From assembly GCF_001889265.1 (NCBI RefSeq), contig NZ_CP018151.1, positions 2,914,001 through 2,978,000 of the forward strand: 64,000 nt of DNA. Direction: 5' to 3'. Below, piece by piece: positions 34,216-42,978 of the stretch; positions within the stretch are counted from its first letter, which is position 1; each line of letters starts with the position of its first letter. The stretch is from Microbacterium sp. 1.5R. GTDB lineage: Bacteria > Actinomycetota > Actinomycetes > Actinomycetales > Microbacteriaceae. A model generated the notes under the pieces. That model made no database searches. It saw nothing but the letters and a program-made list of their open reading frames with translations, and had not been told where the DNA came from. Made by a program: the position numbers and the translations under genes.

Positions 34216-34902
34216 TCAGCTGCCCGGGCTCACGATTCCGAGCTCGTAGGCCAGGATCACCGCCTGGACGCGACTGGGCAGATCGAGCTTCACCAGGATG
34301 CGGCCGAAATGCGCCTTGACCGTCGACTCGCTCAGATGCAGCGTCTGCGCGATCTCGCTGTTGGCGAGGCCGCGCGCGACCTGCAGGAAGACGTCACGTT
34401 CCCGCTCGGTCAGCGCCGAGAGCGCGCCCTCCCGGGCCCCGGCGTCCGGCGGCGCGAGGTGCGGCAGGGCGACCTCGATGAGCTTCGCGGTGATGCGGGG
34501 TGCGACCACCGCATCACCGGTGGCGACCGTGCGGATCGCGGCGACGAGCTCGGCCGGTCTCGTGTTCTTGAGCAGGAATCCGGCGGCCCCGGCCTGCAGG
34601 GCTCCGAAGGCGAACTCGTCGAGATCGTACGTGGTCAGCACCAGCACCCTGGTCCGCGGCAGACGCGCGGCCAGGTCCTGCGTGGCCCGGATTCCGTCGA
34701 TCCCCGGCATCCGCACATCCATCAGGATGACGTCGGGGGTCAGCGCGATCGCGGCCTCGACGGCGGAGGCGCCGTCGGCCGCTTCGCCGACCACGTGCAC
34801 GTCGTCCTCCGCCTCGAGCACGAGACGGAGGCCGTAGCGGACGAGCTCCTGGTCGTCGGCGATCAGCACGCGGATCCGATCGGTGGGTGCGTCCGGGGTC
34901 AT
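34216..34902 (-). CDS. Two-component response regulator, NarL/DesR type
   Basis: 228 residues. The receiver domain is about 9-125, with the acidic pair D16/D17, phospho-acceptor D62 (ILMDVRMPG) and Lys in FLLKNT. A LuxR-type HTH (about 160-225) reads LTERERDVFLQVARGLANSEIAQTLHLSESTVKAHFGRILVKL. It overlaps the histidine kinase gene by 4 bp and is the last gene of an ABC transporter - kinase - regulator operon. It probably activates that operon or another efflux operon on a cell-envelope or antibiotic signal. Confidence 0.94.
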   Translation of the reverse strand: MTPDAPTDRIRVLIADDQELVRYGLRLVLEAEDDVHVVGEAADGASAVEAAIALTPDVILMDVRMPGIDGIRATQDLAARLPRTRVLVLTTYDLDEFAFGALQAGAAGFLLKNTRPAELVAAIRTVATGDAVVAPRITAKLIEVALPHLAPPDAGAREGALSALTERERDVFLQVARGLANSEIAQTLHLSESTVKAHFGRILVKLDLPSRVQAVILAYELGIVSPGS

Positions 34903-36089
34903 CCCGCTGCCTTCGTCTGAAGTCGCACGAACACGCGCCAGCCGCCGCCCGGTCGGGGCCCCGCCTCGACGTGTCCGTCATAGAACGCGGCGCGCTCGCG
35001 GATGCCGACGAGGCCGCGGCCCGGATCGATGATCGGCACCGCCGGCGCGGATCGATCCTCCACGAGGATCGACAGTCGCTCGTCGGCGACGCTGATCCTC
35101 ACCAGCACGTCCTGCACCTCGCGCGCGTGCCGGAGAACGTTGGTCAGCGCTTCCTGCACGACGCGGTACACCGTGAGCCCGACCATGGCATCGAGGTCGA
35201 TGGCACCGACCTGCTCGAACCTGACCGGCAGTCCTGCGCTGCGCGATTCGGCGACGAGGGCGGGGATGCGCTCCATGCTGGCCTGCACCCGCTGGCGGTC
35301 GACGGCGTCGGACTCACCGCGGACGGAGGTGAGCAGGCGACGCATCTCGACGAGGGTGCGGCGCCCGGTCTCGGCGACACGTCCGATCGCACGACGCGAT
35401 TCCTCGGGGCGCGATTCCGCGGATGCCTGCGCACCGTCGGCGACGGCGATCATCACGGCGAGGCTGTGGGCGATCACGTCATGCATCTCCCGCGAGATCC
35501 TCTCGCGCTCGAGGACGGCGGCGATGTGCGCCTCCTGGTCCCGCTCTCGGCGCATCTGCTCCGCGCGCTCCGCGAGTGCCTGCAGCTCGCGACGCCGATG
35601 GCCGACGTCGAGTCCGACGAGGGTGGCGATCAATGCGACGGCGATCACGACCGCGCTGATCCCGAGCCAGTCCAGTGGCCAAGCGTCCACGTCGACCCGC
35701 GGCGCCAGCCCGAGCAGGGGCGGACCGACGCGCACCCGGATCGCGAGCACCAGTGCAGCGATCGTTCCGGTCGCCGCCGCGGCGGCGAATGCCAGCCACG
35801 CCCGCTGCGGGCGGGCGACGACGCCGCTGCGGTACAGCGCGCCGACGACCAGCACCGCTTCGGCACCGGAGCCGCCGGCGAACGACAGGGGCAGGAGCAC
35901 GAGCACGACGATGAAGGCCGCCAGCGGATGCCGTCGCGACACGAGAACCGCTGCGACGCCGGCGACGAAGAGCGCCACCAGCGCCCACGCCGGAGTCGTC
36001 AGCGAGGACTCCACAGACAGATAGCCGAGCACCAGCGACACGGCCGCGTAGACCCCGAGCATCGCGAGGTCTGATCTCCGCCCACTCAT
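34899..36089 (-). CDS. Sensor histidine kinase (HisKA_3 type)
   Basis: 396 residues from the ATG at 36089, which overlaps the permease stop by 4 bp. The long upstream open frame is a shadow. About five or six membrane segments (residues 8-165) are followed by a coiled-coil linker and the HisKA_3 box RISREMHDVIAHSLAVM, with phospho-His near residue 203. The HATPase region has VYRVVQEALTNVLRHA and the GRGLVGIRERAAFYDG nucleotide lid. No extracellular sensor domain is visible, so sensing is probably in the membrane. Its partner is the response regulator that overlaps it by 4 bp. Confidence 0.93.
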   Translation of the reverse strand: MSGRRSDLAMLGVYAAVSLVLGYLSVESSLTTPAWALVALFVAGVAAVLVSRRHPLAAFIVVLVLLPLSFAGGSGAEAVLVVGALYRSGVVARPQRAWLAFAAAAATGTIAALVLAIRVRVGPPLLGLAPRVDVDAWPLDWLGISAVVIAVALIATLVGLDVGHRRRELQALAERAEQMRRERDQEAHIAAVLERERISREMHDVIAHSLAVMIAVADGAQASAESRPEESRRAIGRVAETGRRTLVEMRRLLTSVRGESDAVDRQRVQASMERIPALVAESRSAGLPVRFEQVGAIDLDAMVGLTVYRVVQEALTNVLRHAREVQDVLVRISVADERLSILVEDRSAPAVPIIDPGRGLVGIRERAAFYDGHVEAGPRPGGGWRVFVRLQTKAAG

Positions 36090-36928
36090 ACGTCTCTCGT
36101 GCGCAGAGCGAGCGCACCCGCGGCGAGCGCGACCGCTGCCCAGATCGACGCGATGAGCCAGCCAGCGCCGACGCTGATGTGTCCGGCCCACAGATCGAGG
36201 AACGGTCCGCCCTCCGCGCCGACACGACTCATCGCGTCGCCCGCGTTGCCCAGCTGTCCGATCCGCAGGATGCGGGAGATCAGGCCGTAGGGAAGCAGCG
36301 ACGTGAGCACGGGAAGCAGCAGAGTGGCGAGGAAGACGATGATCGCGCCTGCGGTCGTCGACCGCACCAGTGCCCCGATTCCCACACCGAACAGAGCGCA
36401 GAGTCCGAGGTACGCGGCCGAGCTGAGCAGGGCGAGCACGACTCCCGGCGCGGCGAGCGGTGCCGCGAGGCCGAACTGCGCGTAGATCGGTGTGGTGAGC
36501 GCCCACGCGCTGAACACCGTGATCAGGGCGACAGCCGTGACAGCGGTGGATGCGACGAGCGCTTTCGCGCGCAGTATCCGCAGCCGGTCGGGCACGGCGA
36601 CGAAGGTGGGCTGAATGGAGCCCGATGCGTATTCGGCCCCGATCAGCATGACTCCGAGGATACCGGCGATGATCTGCCCCAGAACGACGGTCGGCACGGT
36701 GACGTCGGCCATGGTGCGTTCGATCGACGGCACCGACGGCGCCCCCGACGATTCCAGCGTCACGCCGAGGAAGAGGCTGCCGCCGATGCCGATCAGGAAG
36801 ATCCCGATCAGGGCGAGCGCGGCGGAGGGAAGACTGAACAGCTTGATCCACTCCGAGCGCAGCACGTGTCGGAACGCGGGGCGGCGAGTGCGGGCATCCG
36901 CTCGTCGGGGACTCGTCGTGATGGTCAT
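36086..36928 (-). CDS. ABC-2 type transporter permease
   Basis: 280 residues with about six membrane segments. The cytoplasmic N terminus carries FRHVLRSEWIKLFSLPSA, typical of ABC-2 permeases. GAEYASGSIQPTFVAVPDRLRILRAK is the usual amphipathic stretch after the second helix. It forms the membrane part of an exporter with the ATPase encoded just upstream (4-bp overlap), and overlaps the kinase gene by 4 bp. Such transporters linked to NarL-type systems often protect against antimicrobial peptides or move lipids. The cargo here is unknown. Confidence 0.9.
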   Translation of the reverse strand: MTITTSPRRADARTRRPAFRHVLRSEWIKLFSLPSAALALIGIFLIGIGGSLFLGVTLESSGAPSVPSIERTMADVTVPTVVLGQIIAGILGVMLIGAEYASGSIQPTFVAVPDRLRILRAKALVASTAVTAVALITVFSAWALTTPIYAQFGLAAPLAAPGVVLALLSSAAYLGLCALFGVGIGALVRSTTAGAIIVFLATLLLPVLTSLLPYGLISRILRIGQLGNAGDAMSRVGAEGGPFLDLWAGHISVGAGWLIASIWAAVALAAGALALRTRDV

Positions 36929-37857
36929 CGTCGTGCTCCTTCTTCGGTGCGCTGCGCCCCCGCGCGGTATTCGGTGTCGGTTGCGGTGAGGGCGAGGTAG
37001 GCGTCCTCGAGCGACCCCTCGATGGTGGCGATCTCATGCAGCACGATCCCCGCGTCGGCTGCCCTGCGGGCGATGTCCTCCGCGGCGAGGTTCTCGATCT
37101 CGAGCGCGCCGTCGACCTGCGACGCGACCGTCGCCTCCGGCCCCGTCAGGAGGGCCGCCAGTCGGTCCGCCTCCCGCGTCCGGACGCGCACCACAGAGCG
37201 CGTCGCACCGGCGACCACCTCGTGCAGAGGTCCGTCGGCGAGGATCGATCCTCGCCCGATCACGAGCAGATGGTCTGCCGTCTGGGTCATCTCGCTCATC
37301 AGATGCGACGACAGCAGCACCGTCTTCCCCTCCCCCGCCAGCTGCCGCAGCAGAGCCCTGATCCACAGGATGCCGTCGGGGTCGAGACCGTTCACCGGCT
37401 CGTCGAGGATGATCGTCTGCGGATCCCCCAGCAGGGCGGCGGCGATGCCCAGCCGCTGGTTCATGCCGAGCGAGAATCCCCCGACTCGCCTGTCGGCCAC
37501 GGCATCCAGACCCGCGATCCCGATCACCTCCCGCACTCGGGCCGCACCGATCGCGTGCGTGGCGGCGATCGCGAGCAGATGCTTGTAGGCGGTACGGCGT
37601 CTGTGGGCCGACCGGGCGTCGAGCAGGACGCCCACCTCGCGCAGCGGCGCAGGCAGATCGGCATAGGGGCGACCGTTCACCTCCGCCGTGCCGGCCGTCG
37701 GCCTGTCCAGACCCACGATCATTCGCATGGTGGTGGACTTGCCGGCCCCGTTCGGCCCCAGGAATCCGGTGACCGTGCCCGGTTCGACCGTGAAGTCGAC
37801 TCCGTTCACCGCCACCCGCTCGCCATAGTGCTTGGTCAGAGACTGAACTCGGATCAT
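36925..37857 (-). CDS. ABC transporter ATP-binding protein (ABC-2 exporter type)
   Basis: 310 residues from the ATG at 37857, after AAAGG. An upstream in-frame ATG at 37908 is less likely. Walker A GPNGAGKST, signature FSLGMNQRLGIAAAL, Walker B IILDEPVNGLD and switch SSHLMSEM are present. The DARSAHRRRTAYKHL stretch is typical of the bacitracin/lantibiotic-type ATPases. A C-terminal alpha/beta extension (about 220-310) is common in this group. First gene of the ABC - kinase - regulator operon. Cytoplasmic and membrane-associated. Confidence 0.92.
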   Translation of the reverse strand: MIRVQSLTKHYGERVAVNGVDFTVEPGTVTGFLGPNGAGKSTTMRMIVGLDRPTAGTAEVNGRPYADLPAPLREVGVLLDARSAHRRRTAYKHLLAIAATHAIGAARVREVIGIAGLDAVADRRVGGFSLGMNQRLGIAAALLGDPQTIILDEPVNGLDPDGILWIRALLRQLAGEGKTVLLSSHLMSEMTQTADHLLVIGRGSILADGPLHEVVAGATRSVVRVRTREADRLAALLTGPEATVASQVDGALEIENLAAEDIARRAADAGIVLHEIATIEGSLEDAYLALTATDTEYRAGAQRTEEGARR

Positions 37858-38114
37858 GTCGCGCCTTTCGTCATCTTCGACGCTACGAACGGCCGCGCAC
37901 GGGCACATCGGGCTGCGGTCCTGAACAGGGCGAGCGGGCAGTACCTGGGTCTACAGAGGGATGCCACCGGTGATCCCGCCCGAATCGGCCTCACCCGCTT
38001 CGGATGAGCCCATCGCTCATTCTCTGGCCGACCGGTGCGCGCACTGCGATACTGAGCGCAGAATCTCGATGACCGTCTTCTCACGTGCCGGTTCCACCCG
38101 AGATGAGGAGCGAG
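37858..38114. other. Divergent intergenic region, 257 bp
   Basis: This region separates the ABC transporter operon and the DUF2252 operon, which point away from each other. I see no convincing gene in it. Promoters for both directions are expected, and GATACTG near 38048 could serve the rightward one. Confidence 0.4.
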
Positions 38115-39581
38115 ATGGCGAAGACCCGTTCGTCCGACGCACCGGGAGCACCTGCAGCACCGCACCCGGTCGCACCTGATTTCGTCCTGCGGCGCAGCCG
38201 AGGACGGGATGCCCGGATCCGCGCCCCCAGATCGGGCCAGGGGCCGTGGATCACACCGACGGATCGCGCCGATCCGATCGGGCTGCTGGAGGGCCAGGCG
38301 GCCTCACGGGTCGAAGAGCTCGTGCCTGTGCGGCACTCGCGGATGGCGGCTTCTCCGTTCGCCTTCTTCCGCGGCAGCGCGCTGCTCATGGCCGCGGATC
38401 TCTCGACGACACCTCACAGCGGTGTGATCGCACAGATCTGCGGTGACGCGCACCTGTCGAACTTCGGGCTGTTCGGCACGCCGGAGCGCCAGCTCATCTT
38501 CGACATGAACGATTTCGACGAGACGCTGCCCGGGCCGTTCGAGTGGGACATCAAGCGACTGGCGACGAGCTTCGCCGTGGCCGGACGCCAACGGCGCTTC
38601 ACCGCCGCGCAGATCCACGACTGCGTCGAAGCCGCGGTGCGCGGATATCGGATCGCCATGAGCCGCGCTGCCGACGCTTCGGTCCTCGACGCCTGGTACG
38701 ACCGATTCGACGCGGACCGCGCGCAGCGGCGCATCCGTTCCGCGAGGCGGAAGGGGCGGTCCGACGACGAGACGGTCGATCGGCTCGACGCCGCACTCGC
38801 CAGAGCGCGGAAGCGCGATCACGCGAAGTCGTTCTCGAAGCTCGTGGACCGCGAGGACGGCCAGCTGCGGATCCGAGGGAATCCGCCCCTGATCGTGCCC
38901 GTGGACGAGCTCGCCGCAGGCTACGACGGATTCGACGACGTGAGCGCGATGCGGGAACTGCTCGAGGAGTACCGACGGACTCTGCCCGGCGGTCGCCATC
39001 CCCTCTCCGAGTACCGCTACCGGCATATGGCGCGCAAGGTGGTCGGGGTGGGCAGCGTGGGCACCCGCGCGTGGGTGATCCTCCTCAGCGGACGCGACGA
39101 CGACGATCCGCTGCTCCTGCAGGCGAAAGAGGCGCAGCCGTCGGTGCTGGAGCAGTTCCTCGGTCCCAGCGAATTCGATCACGCCGGCGAACGAGTCGTT
39201 CGCGGGCAGCGACTGATGCAGGCGGCCTCGGACATCTTCCTCGGATGGCAGCGCGTCACCAGCCTCGACGGCGTCACCAGGGACTTCTACATCCGCCAGC
39301 TCCAGGACTGGAAGGGCGGGATCGATCCCGAGGCGATGACTCCCGGAGGCGCCGCGCTCTACGCACGGGTGTGCGGTGAGACCCTCGCCCGGGCCCACGC
39401 CCGCAGTGGCGACCGCCTCGAGATCGCCGGATATCTCGGGCGCGGCCGAGGATTCGAGAGCGCCATCATCGCGTTCGCCGACACCTACGCCGACCAGAAC
39501 GAACGGGACTTCGCCTCGTTCCGCGCCGCGTTGGATTCCGGGCGACTCGCCGCCGCCGATCTCGAACGACCCGCGCCATGA
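38115..39581 (+). CDS. DUF2252 family protein
   Basis: 488 residues from the ATG at 38115, after GAGGAG. ATGs at 38085 and 38103 lack a ribosome site. It has the family features SPFAFFRGSALLMAADL, GDAHLSNFGLFGTPERQLIFDMNDFDE and WDIKRLATSFAVAGR, which look kinase-like (HxxN, then D-x-N-D-F-D-E). A C-terminal RQLQDWKG and LARAHARSGD follow. These proteins are distantly related to aminoglycoside-phosphotransferase-type kinases, but no function is established. Its stop overlaps the channel gene start by 4 bp, so it is the first gene of a three-gene operon with a potassium-type channel and a DHA2 exporter. Confidence 0.88.
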   Translation: MAKTRSSDAPGAPAAPHPVAPDFVLRRSRGRDARIRAPRSGQGPWITPTDRADPIGLLEGQAASRVEELVPVRHSRMAASPFAFFRGSALLMAADLSTTPHSGVIAQICGDAHLSNFGLFGTPERQLIFDMNDFDETLPGPFEWDIKRLATSFAVAGRQRRFTAAQIHDCVEAAVRGYRIAMSRAADASVLDAWYDRFDADRAQRRIRSARRKGRSDDETVDRLDAALARARKRDHAKSFSKLVDREDGQLRIRGNPPLIVPVDELAAGYDGFDDVSAMRELLEEYRRTLPGGRHPLSEYRYRHMARKVVGVGSVGTRAWVILLSGRDDDDPLLLQAKEAQPSVLEQFLGPSEFDHAGERVVRGQRLMQAASDIFLGWQRVTSLDGVTRDFYIRQLQDWKGGIDPEAMTPGGAALYARVCGETLARAHARSGDRLEIAGYLGRGRGFESAIIAFADTYADQNERDFASFRAALDSGRLAAADLERPAP

Positions 39582-40312
39582 GCGCTCCGCTTCAGACGAG
39601 GCGCCCGGTCGCCGCGCATGCCGCGGGACGCAGAGCCCTGCGCGGCAGGCACGGCGTCCCCGGCTACGTGGCCGCCCTCGTGCTGCTGACCCTCTCCTAC
39701 TGGCTCTGCGCCGTCCAGCGCACCACGAACCCGAGTCCGTCCGCCTTCCTGCTCATCCTCGCCACGGTCGCCGTCGTCTTCCACATCACCGCCGTGCGAG
39801 CCGTCATCCAGCACGTCGCGTGGATCGTGCTGGCCACCGCCGGCATCGCGACGATCGTCGCCACGCTCGTCGGGGCGGAAGGGCGGATCCTGGACGTCAT
39901 GTTCTCGGCCGCATCCATCGCCGCTCTTCTGGTCGCTCCGGCCGCGATCGTGGCTCACCAGGCGCGGCGGCGTGGATTCAATCTCGAAGCGCTGATGGCG
40001 ACGATCACCGCCTACCTCCTCGTCGGCATGCTGTTCACCTTCGTCTTCAACCTCGTGTCGCTCGTGTCGAGCGCTCCGATGTTCGGCGACGGGAGCGAGG
40101 ACTCGCTGTCGAATCAGCTCTTCTTCTCCTTCACGACGCTGACGACGACGGGATACGGCAACCTCGCACCGGTGACATCGGGCAGCCAGGCGGTCGCCGT
40201 CGCCGAGGCGATCACGGGCCAGCTGTTCCTCATCACCGCGGTCGCGCGCATCATGCGCGGCAGCAGTCTTCGACCGGCCACCCGGCCCGACTCTCGCCAG
40301 GAGGCGTCATGA
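39578..40312 (+). CDS. Two-TM potassium channel-like protein
   Basis: 244 residues. Hydrophobic segments occur near residues 30-50, 57-75, 83-100, 110-125, 145-165 and 205-225. The selectivity-filter sequence TTTGYGN is at residues 189-195, between the last two segments. The acidic residue common after the filter is replaced by LAP. No RCK/TrkA-N domain is present, so gating is not by a known cytoplasmic regulator. Membrane protein that probably conducts K+. Both ends overlap neighbours by 4 bp, so it is translated together with DUF2252 and the exporter. Confidence 0.85.
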   Translation: MSAPLQTRRPVAAHAAGRRALRGRHGVPGYVAALVLLTLSYWLCAVQRTTNPSPSAFLLILATVAVVFHITAVRAVIQHVAWIVLATAGIATIVATLVGAEGRILDVMFSAASIAALLVAPAAIVAHQARRRGFNLEALMATITAYLLVGMLFTFVFNLVSLVSSAPMFGDGSEDSLSNQLFFSFTTLTTTGYGNLAPVTSGSQAVAVAEAITGQLFLITAVARIMRGSSLRPATRPDSRQEAS

Positions 40313-41928
40313 AGAGGTGGAACGTCGTCATCGTGCTCGGCAGCGCGCAGTTCGTGATGGTGCTCGACGGCACCGTCATGAACGTGTCGATCTCGACGGT
40401 CGTGGACGACCTCGACACCACCGTGGCCGCGATGCAGGGCGCGATCACGTTCTACACGCTGACGATGGCGGCCTTCATGCTGCTCGGAGCGAAGCTCGGC
40501 GATGTGTGGGGTCGGCGGCGAGCCTTCGTGATCGGATCCTGCGTGTACGCGGTCGGCTCGCTGGTCACGGCGGTGAGCCCGAACGTGCAGACCCTGTTCC
40601 TCGGCTGGTCGGTCATCGAGGGGCTCGGCGCCGTGCTGGTGATACCCGCCATCGCCGCGCTCGTCGCCGACAACTATCAGGGACGCGAACGGGTCACCGC
40701 GTTCGCCGTCATCGGCGCGGTCTCGGGGGCCGCGGTGGCCGCCGGTCCGCTCATCGGGGGCTTCGTCACGACGTACTTCGACTGGCGCTACGTGTTCGCT
40801 GCAGAGGTGGTGATCATGATCGGGGTGGTGCTGTGCGCCCGGATCATCACCGACGCCACCGAGCGGGTCCGCATCCGCATCGACCTCCTGAGCGTCGCGC
40901 TGTCGTCAGCGGGCCTCGTCGCTGTCGTCTTCGGGATGCTGCAGAGCAAGGTGTGGGGATGGATCGTGCCCCTGCGCATCCCCGTCATCGGGGGCGTGCC
41001 GGTCGCGCCGCTCGGCATCTCGCTCGCGGCGTGGCTCATCGTCGTCGGCGTGCTGCTCGTCGCGCTGTTCATCGCCAGGCAGCGGATGCTCGTGCGCGTC
41101 GGGCGTCAGCCCCTCGTCACCGTCGAGGTGTTCCGGATCAGCTCTCTTCGCAGCGGCCTCTCGGTGCTCGGCGCGCAGTACGCCGTGACGGCGGGACTCT
41201 TCTTCATGGTGCCGGTGTACCTGCAGATGACGCTCGGGCTGGATGCCCTTCAGACCGGCATCAGGATCTTCCCGCTCTCGGTGGCCCTGGTGCTGTTCTC
41301 CATCGTCGGCACCGCCCTCACGAAGCGGATGTCCCCTCGCACCATCGTGCGGATCGGTCAGCTCCTTCTGGTCTTCAGCGCGCTGGTGCTGCTCGGATCG
41401 GCGACGAGCGACCTGCGCAGCGGCCTCTTCGCCGTCGGCATGTTCCTTTCGGGTGCGGCCCTCGGGCTGCTCGCCTCGCAGCTGGGCAACGTCAACATGT
41501 CGAGCGTGAGCGCGAAGGAGACGAGCGAGGTGGGCGGTCTGCAGGGGGTCTTCCAGAATCTGGGATCATCACTCGGCACCGCACTCATCGGGTCGATCCT
41601 GATCGGGGCCCTGTCGACCTCGTTCGCCTCCGGAGTGGCCGCGAGCGACCTCTCCGCGACGACCCGAGCCTCGGTGGCCGCGTCGACCGAGCACGGCGTC
41701 ACGATCGTTCCCGCGTCGGCCGTTCCCGCGATCGCCGAGGAGGCGAGGCTCAGCGCCGACGACGCAGAAGCACTGGCCGAGATCTACCGCGAATCGCAGC
41801 TCTCCTCGCTGCGTGTCGCGTTCTTCGGACTCATCCTCATCAGCCTCCTGGCGCTGTTCTTCTCGCGCGGCATCCCTCGGGAGATCGAGGTCCGTCGACG
41901 ACGCGAAGACAGGGTCGTCGACGGATGA
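40309..41928 (+). CDS. MFS transporter, DHA2 (EmrB/QacA type) drug exporter
   Basis: 539 residues from the ATG at 40309. The long upstream open frame overlaps DUF2252 and is a shadow. The family motif at the first helix, FVMVLDGTVMNVSIST, is the D1 motif of 14-TM exporters. GAKLGDVWGRRRAF is motif A and GPLIGGFV motif C. About 14 membrane segments are visible. It probably exports drugs or metabolites by proton antiport. It is coupled by a 4-bp overlap to the channel gene. No TetR or MarR regulator is adjacent. Confidence 0.92.
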   Translation: MKRWNVVIVLGSAQFVMVLDGTVMNVSISTVVDDLDTTVAAMQGAITFYTLTMAAFMLLGAKLGDVWGRRRAFVIGSCVYAVGSLVTAVSPNVQTLFLGWSVIEGLGAVLVIPAIAALVADNYQGRERVTAFAVIGAVSGAAVAAGPLIGGFVTTYFDWRYVFAAEVVIMIGVVLCARIITDATERVRIRIDLLSVALSSAGLVAVVFGMLQSKVWGWIVPLRIPVIGGVPVAPLGISLAAWLIVVGVLLVALFIARQRMLVRVGRQPLVTVEVFRISSLRSGLSVLGAQYAVTAGLFFMVPVYLQMTLGLDALQTGIRIFPLSVALVLFSIVGTALTKRMSPRTIVRIGQLLLVFSALVLLGSATSDLRSGLFAVGMFLSGAALGLLASQLGNVNMSSVSAKETSEVGGLQGVFQNLGSSLGTALIGSILIGALSTSFASGVAASDLSATTRASVAASTEHGVTIVPASAVPAIAEEARLSADDAEALAEIYRESQLSSLRVAFFGLILISLLALFFSRGIPREIEVRRRREDRVVDG

Positions 41929-41945
41929 CCGGGTCTGATCATTCC

Positions 41946-41959
41946 GCGGCGAGCGCCGC
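41946..41959. terminator. GC-rich hairpin between convergent genes
   Basis: GCGGC (41946-41950) and GCCGC (41955-41959) pair around GAGC, between the end of the DHA2 exporter and the end of the alpha/beta hydrolase. There is no T run, so it is only a candidate. Confidence 0.3.
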
Positions 41960-41967
41960 CCGCCGGA

Positions 41968-42978
41968 TCAGGCGGTGTCCGCGTGCGGCAGTGCCAGCTC
42001 CACGAGGCTCACGACGAACTTCCCCGGCTCCTCGAGCATGCAGAGGTGGGCGGAGTTCTCGAACCAGACGACGTGCGTCGACGGAGTGGACACGCGTTCG
42101 ATCCACCGTTCGACGGGTGGCGTGGGAGTCGTCCAGTCATGGCGTCCGAGGAACTGGAGCATCGGCACGTCGAACGCGGTCCTGTCGCTCGCGTCGAACG
42201 ACAGCAGAGCGGGCAGCACCTGCGGCATGGTCACCTGCTGCCCGACGCTGATGAGTTCCACCTCGTCCTCCGTGTAGTACGGCGAGAGTGCTTCGGAGTC
42301 CGTGAAGTACGCGGACTCCGACCGATAGGCAGACAGCCCGCCGTAGTGCTGCGCCCACCTCCTGCATGTCACGATGCGCTCCAGCGTGAGCGGCTGCGCT
42401 CCGGGATACTCGCCGAGCGACTCGAGTTCGGCGACGGCGTCGTCGTTCTGATCGGCGATCGCACTGCGCATCGCGAACGCGAAGCTCTCGGCCTCGTTCT
42501 CGGGGCCGGAGATCACCTGCCCGACCCCGATGTAGGCCCAGAGCAGATCGGGTCGCCGCTCAGCCACCGTGATGCCGATGATCGTCCCCCAGCTATGGCC
42601 GAGGACCCCCACCCTGCGCACGCCCAGTTCGCGCTGGAGCCACGTGATCAGCTCCACGAGATCGTCGACGTACCGCGCGACGCTCAGGTCCATCCCGTCA
42701 TGCGCGCCGACCGCAGACCTGCCGCTGGCGCGCTGGTCGTAGTTGACGACGGTGAAGTAGTCCTCGACAGCGCGCTGCCAGATCCACGACGACGGCAGAG
42801 CGGGAAGCGCCGGTCCGCCGTGGCAGACGACGAGGACCGGGTTGCGGGCATCCCGACCTCGGATCGAGACGAACTGCGCGACACCTCCCAGCTCGACGTA
42901 CGCGGTGCGATCGATCGCGTCGGGGTTGGGGATGCGGCACAGATCCGCGATGACGGCTCGGCCGGTGTCGTCGGTCAT
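41968..42978 (-). CDS. Alpha/beta hydrolase (proline iminopeptidase-like)
   Basis: 336 residues from the ATG at 42978. The oxyanion region is VCHGGPALP, the nucleophile lies in GHSWG (about residue 130), the acid in FLGRHDWTTP (about residue 280) and the His in ENSAHLCMLEEP (about residue 310). The HGGP plus GHSWG pattern is that of the proline iminopeptidase (S33) and related peptidases or esterases. No signal peptide, so cytoplasmic. The start overlaps the stop of the giant surface-protein gene by 4 bp (ATGA), so it is probably translated from the same message. A link in function is not obvious. Confidence 0.88.
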   Translation of the reverse strand: MTDDTGRAVIADLCRIPNPDAIDRTAYVELGGVAQFVSIRGRDARNPVLVVCHGGPALPALPSSWIWQRAVEDYFTVVNYDQRASGRSAVGAHDGMDLSVARYVDDLVELITWLQRELGVRRVGVLGHSWGTIIGITVAERRPDLLWAYIGVGQVISGPENEAESFAFAMRSAIADQNDDAVAELESLGEYPGAQPLTLERIVTCRRWAQHYGGLSAYRSESAYFTDSEALSPYYTEDEVELISVGQQVTMPQVLPALLSFDASDRTAFDVPMLQFLGRHDWTTPTPPVERWIERVSTPSTHVVWFENSAHLCMLEEPGKFVVSLVELALPHADTA

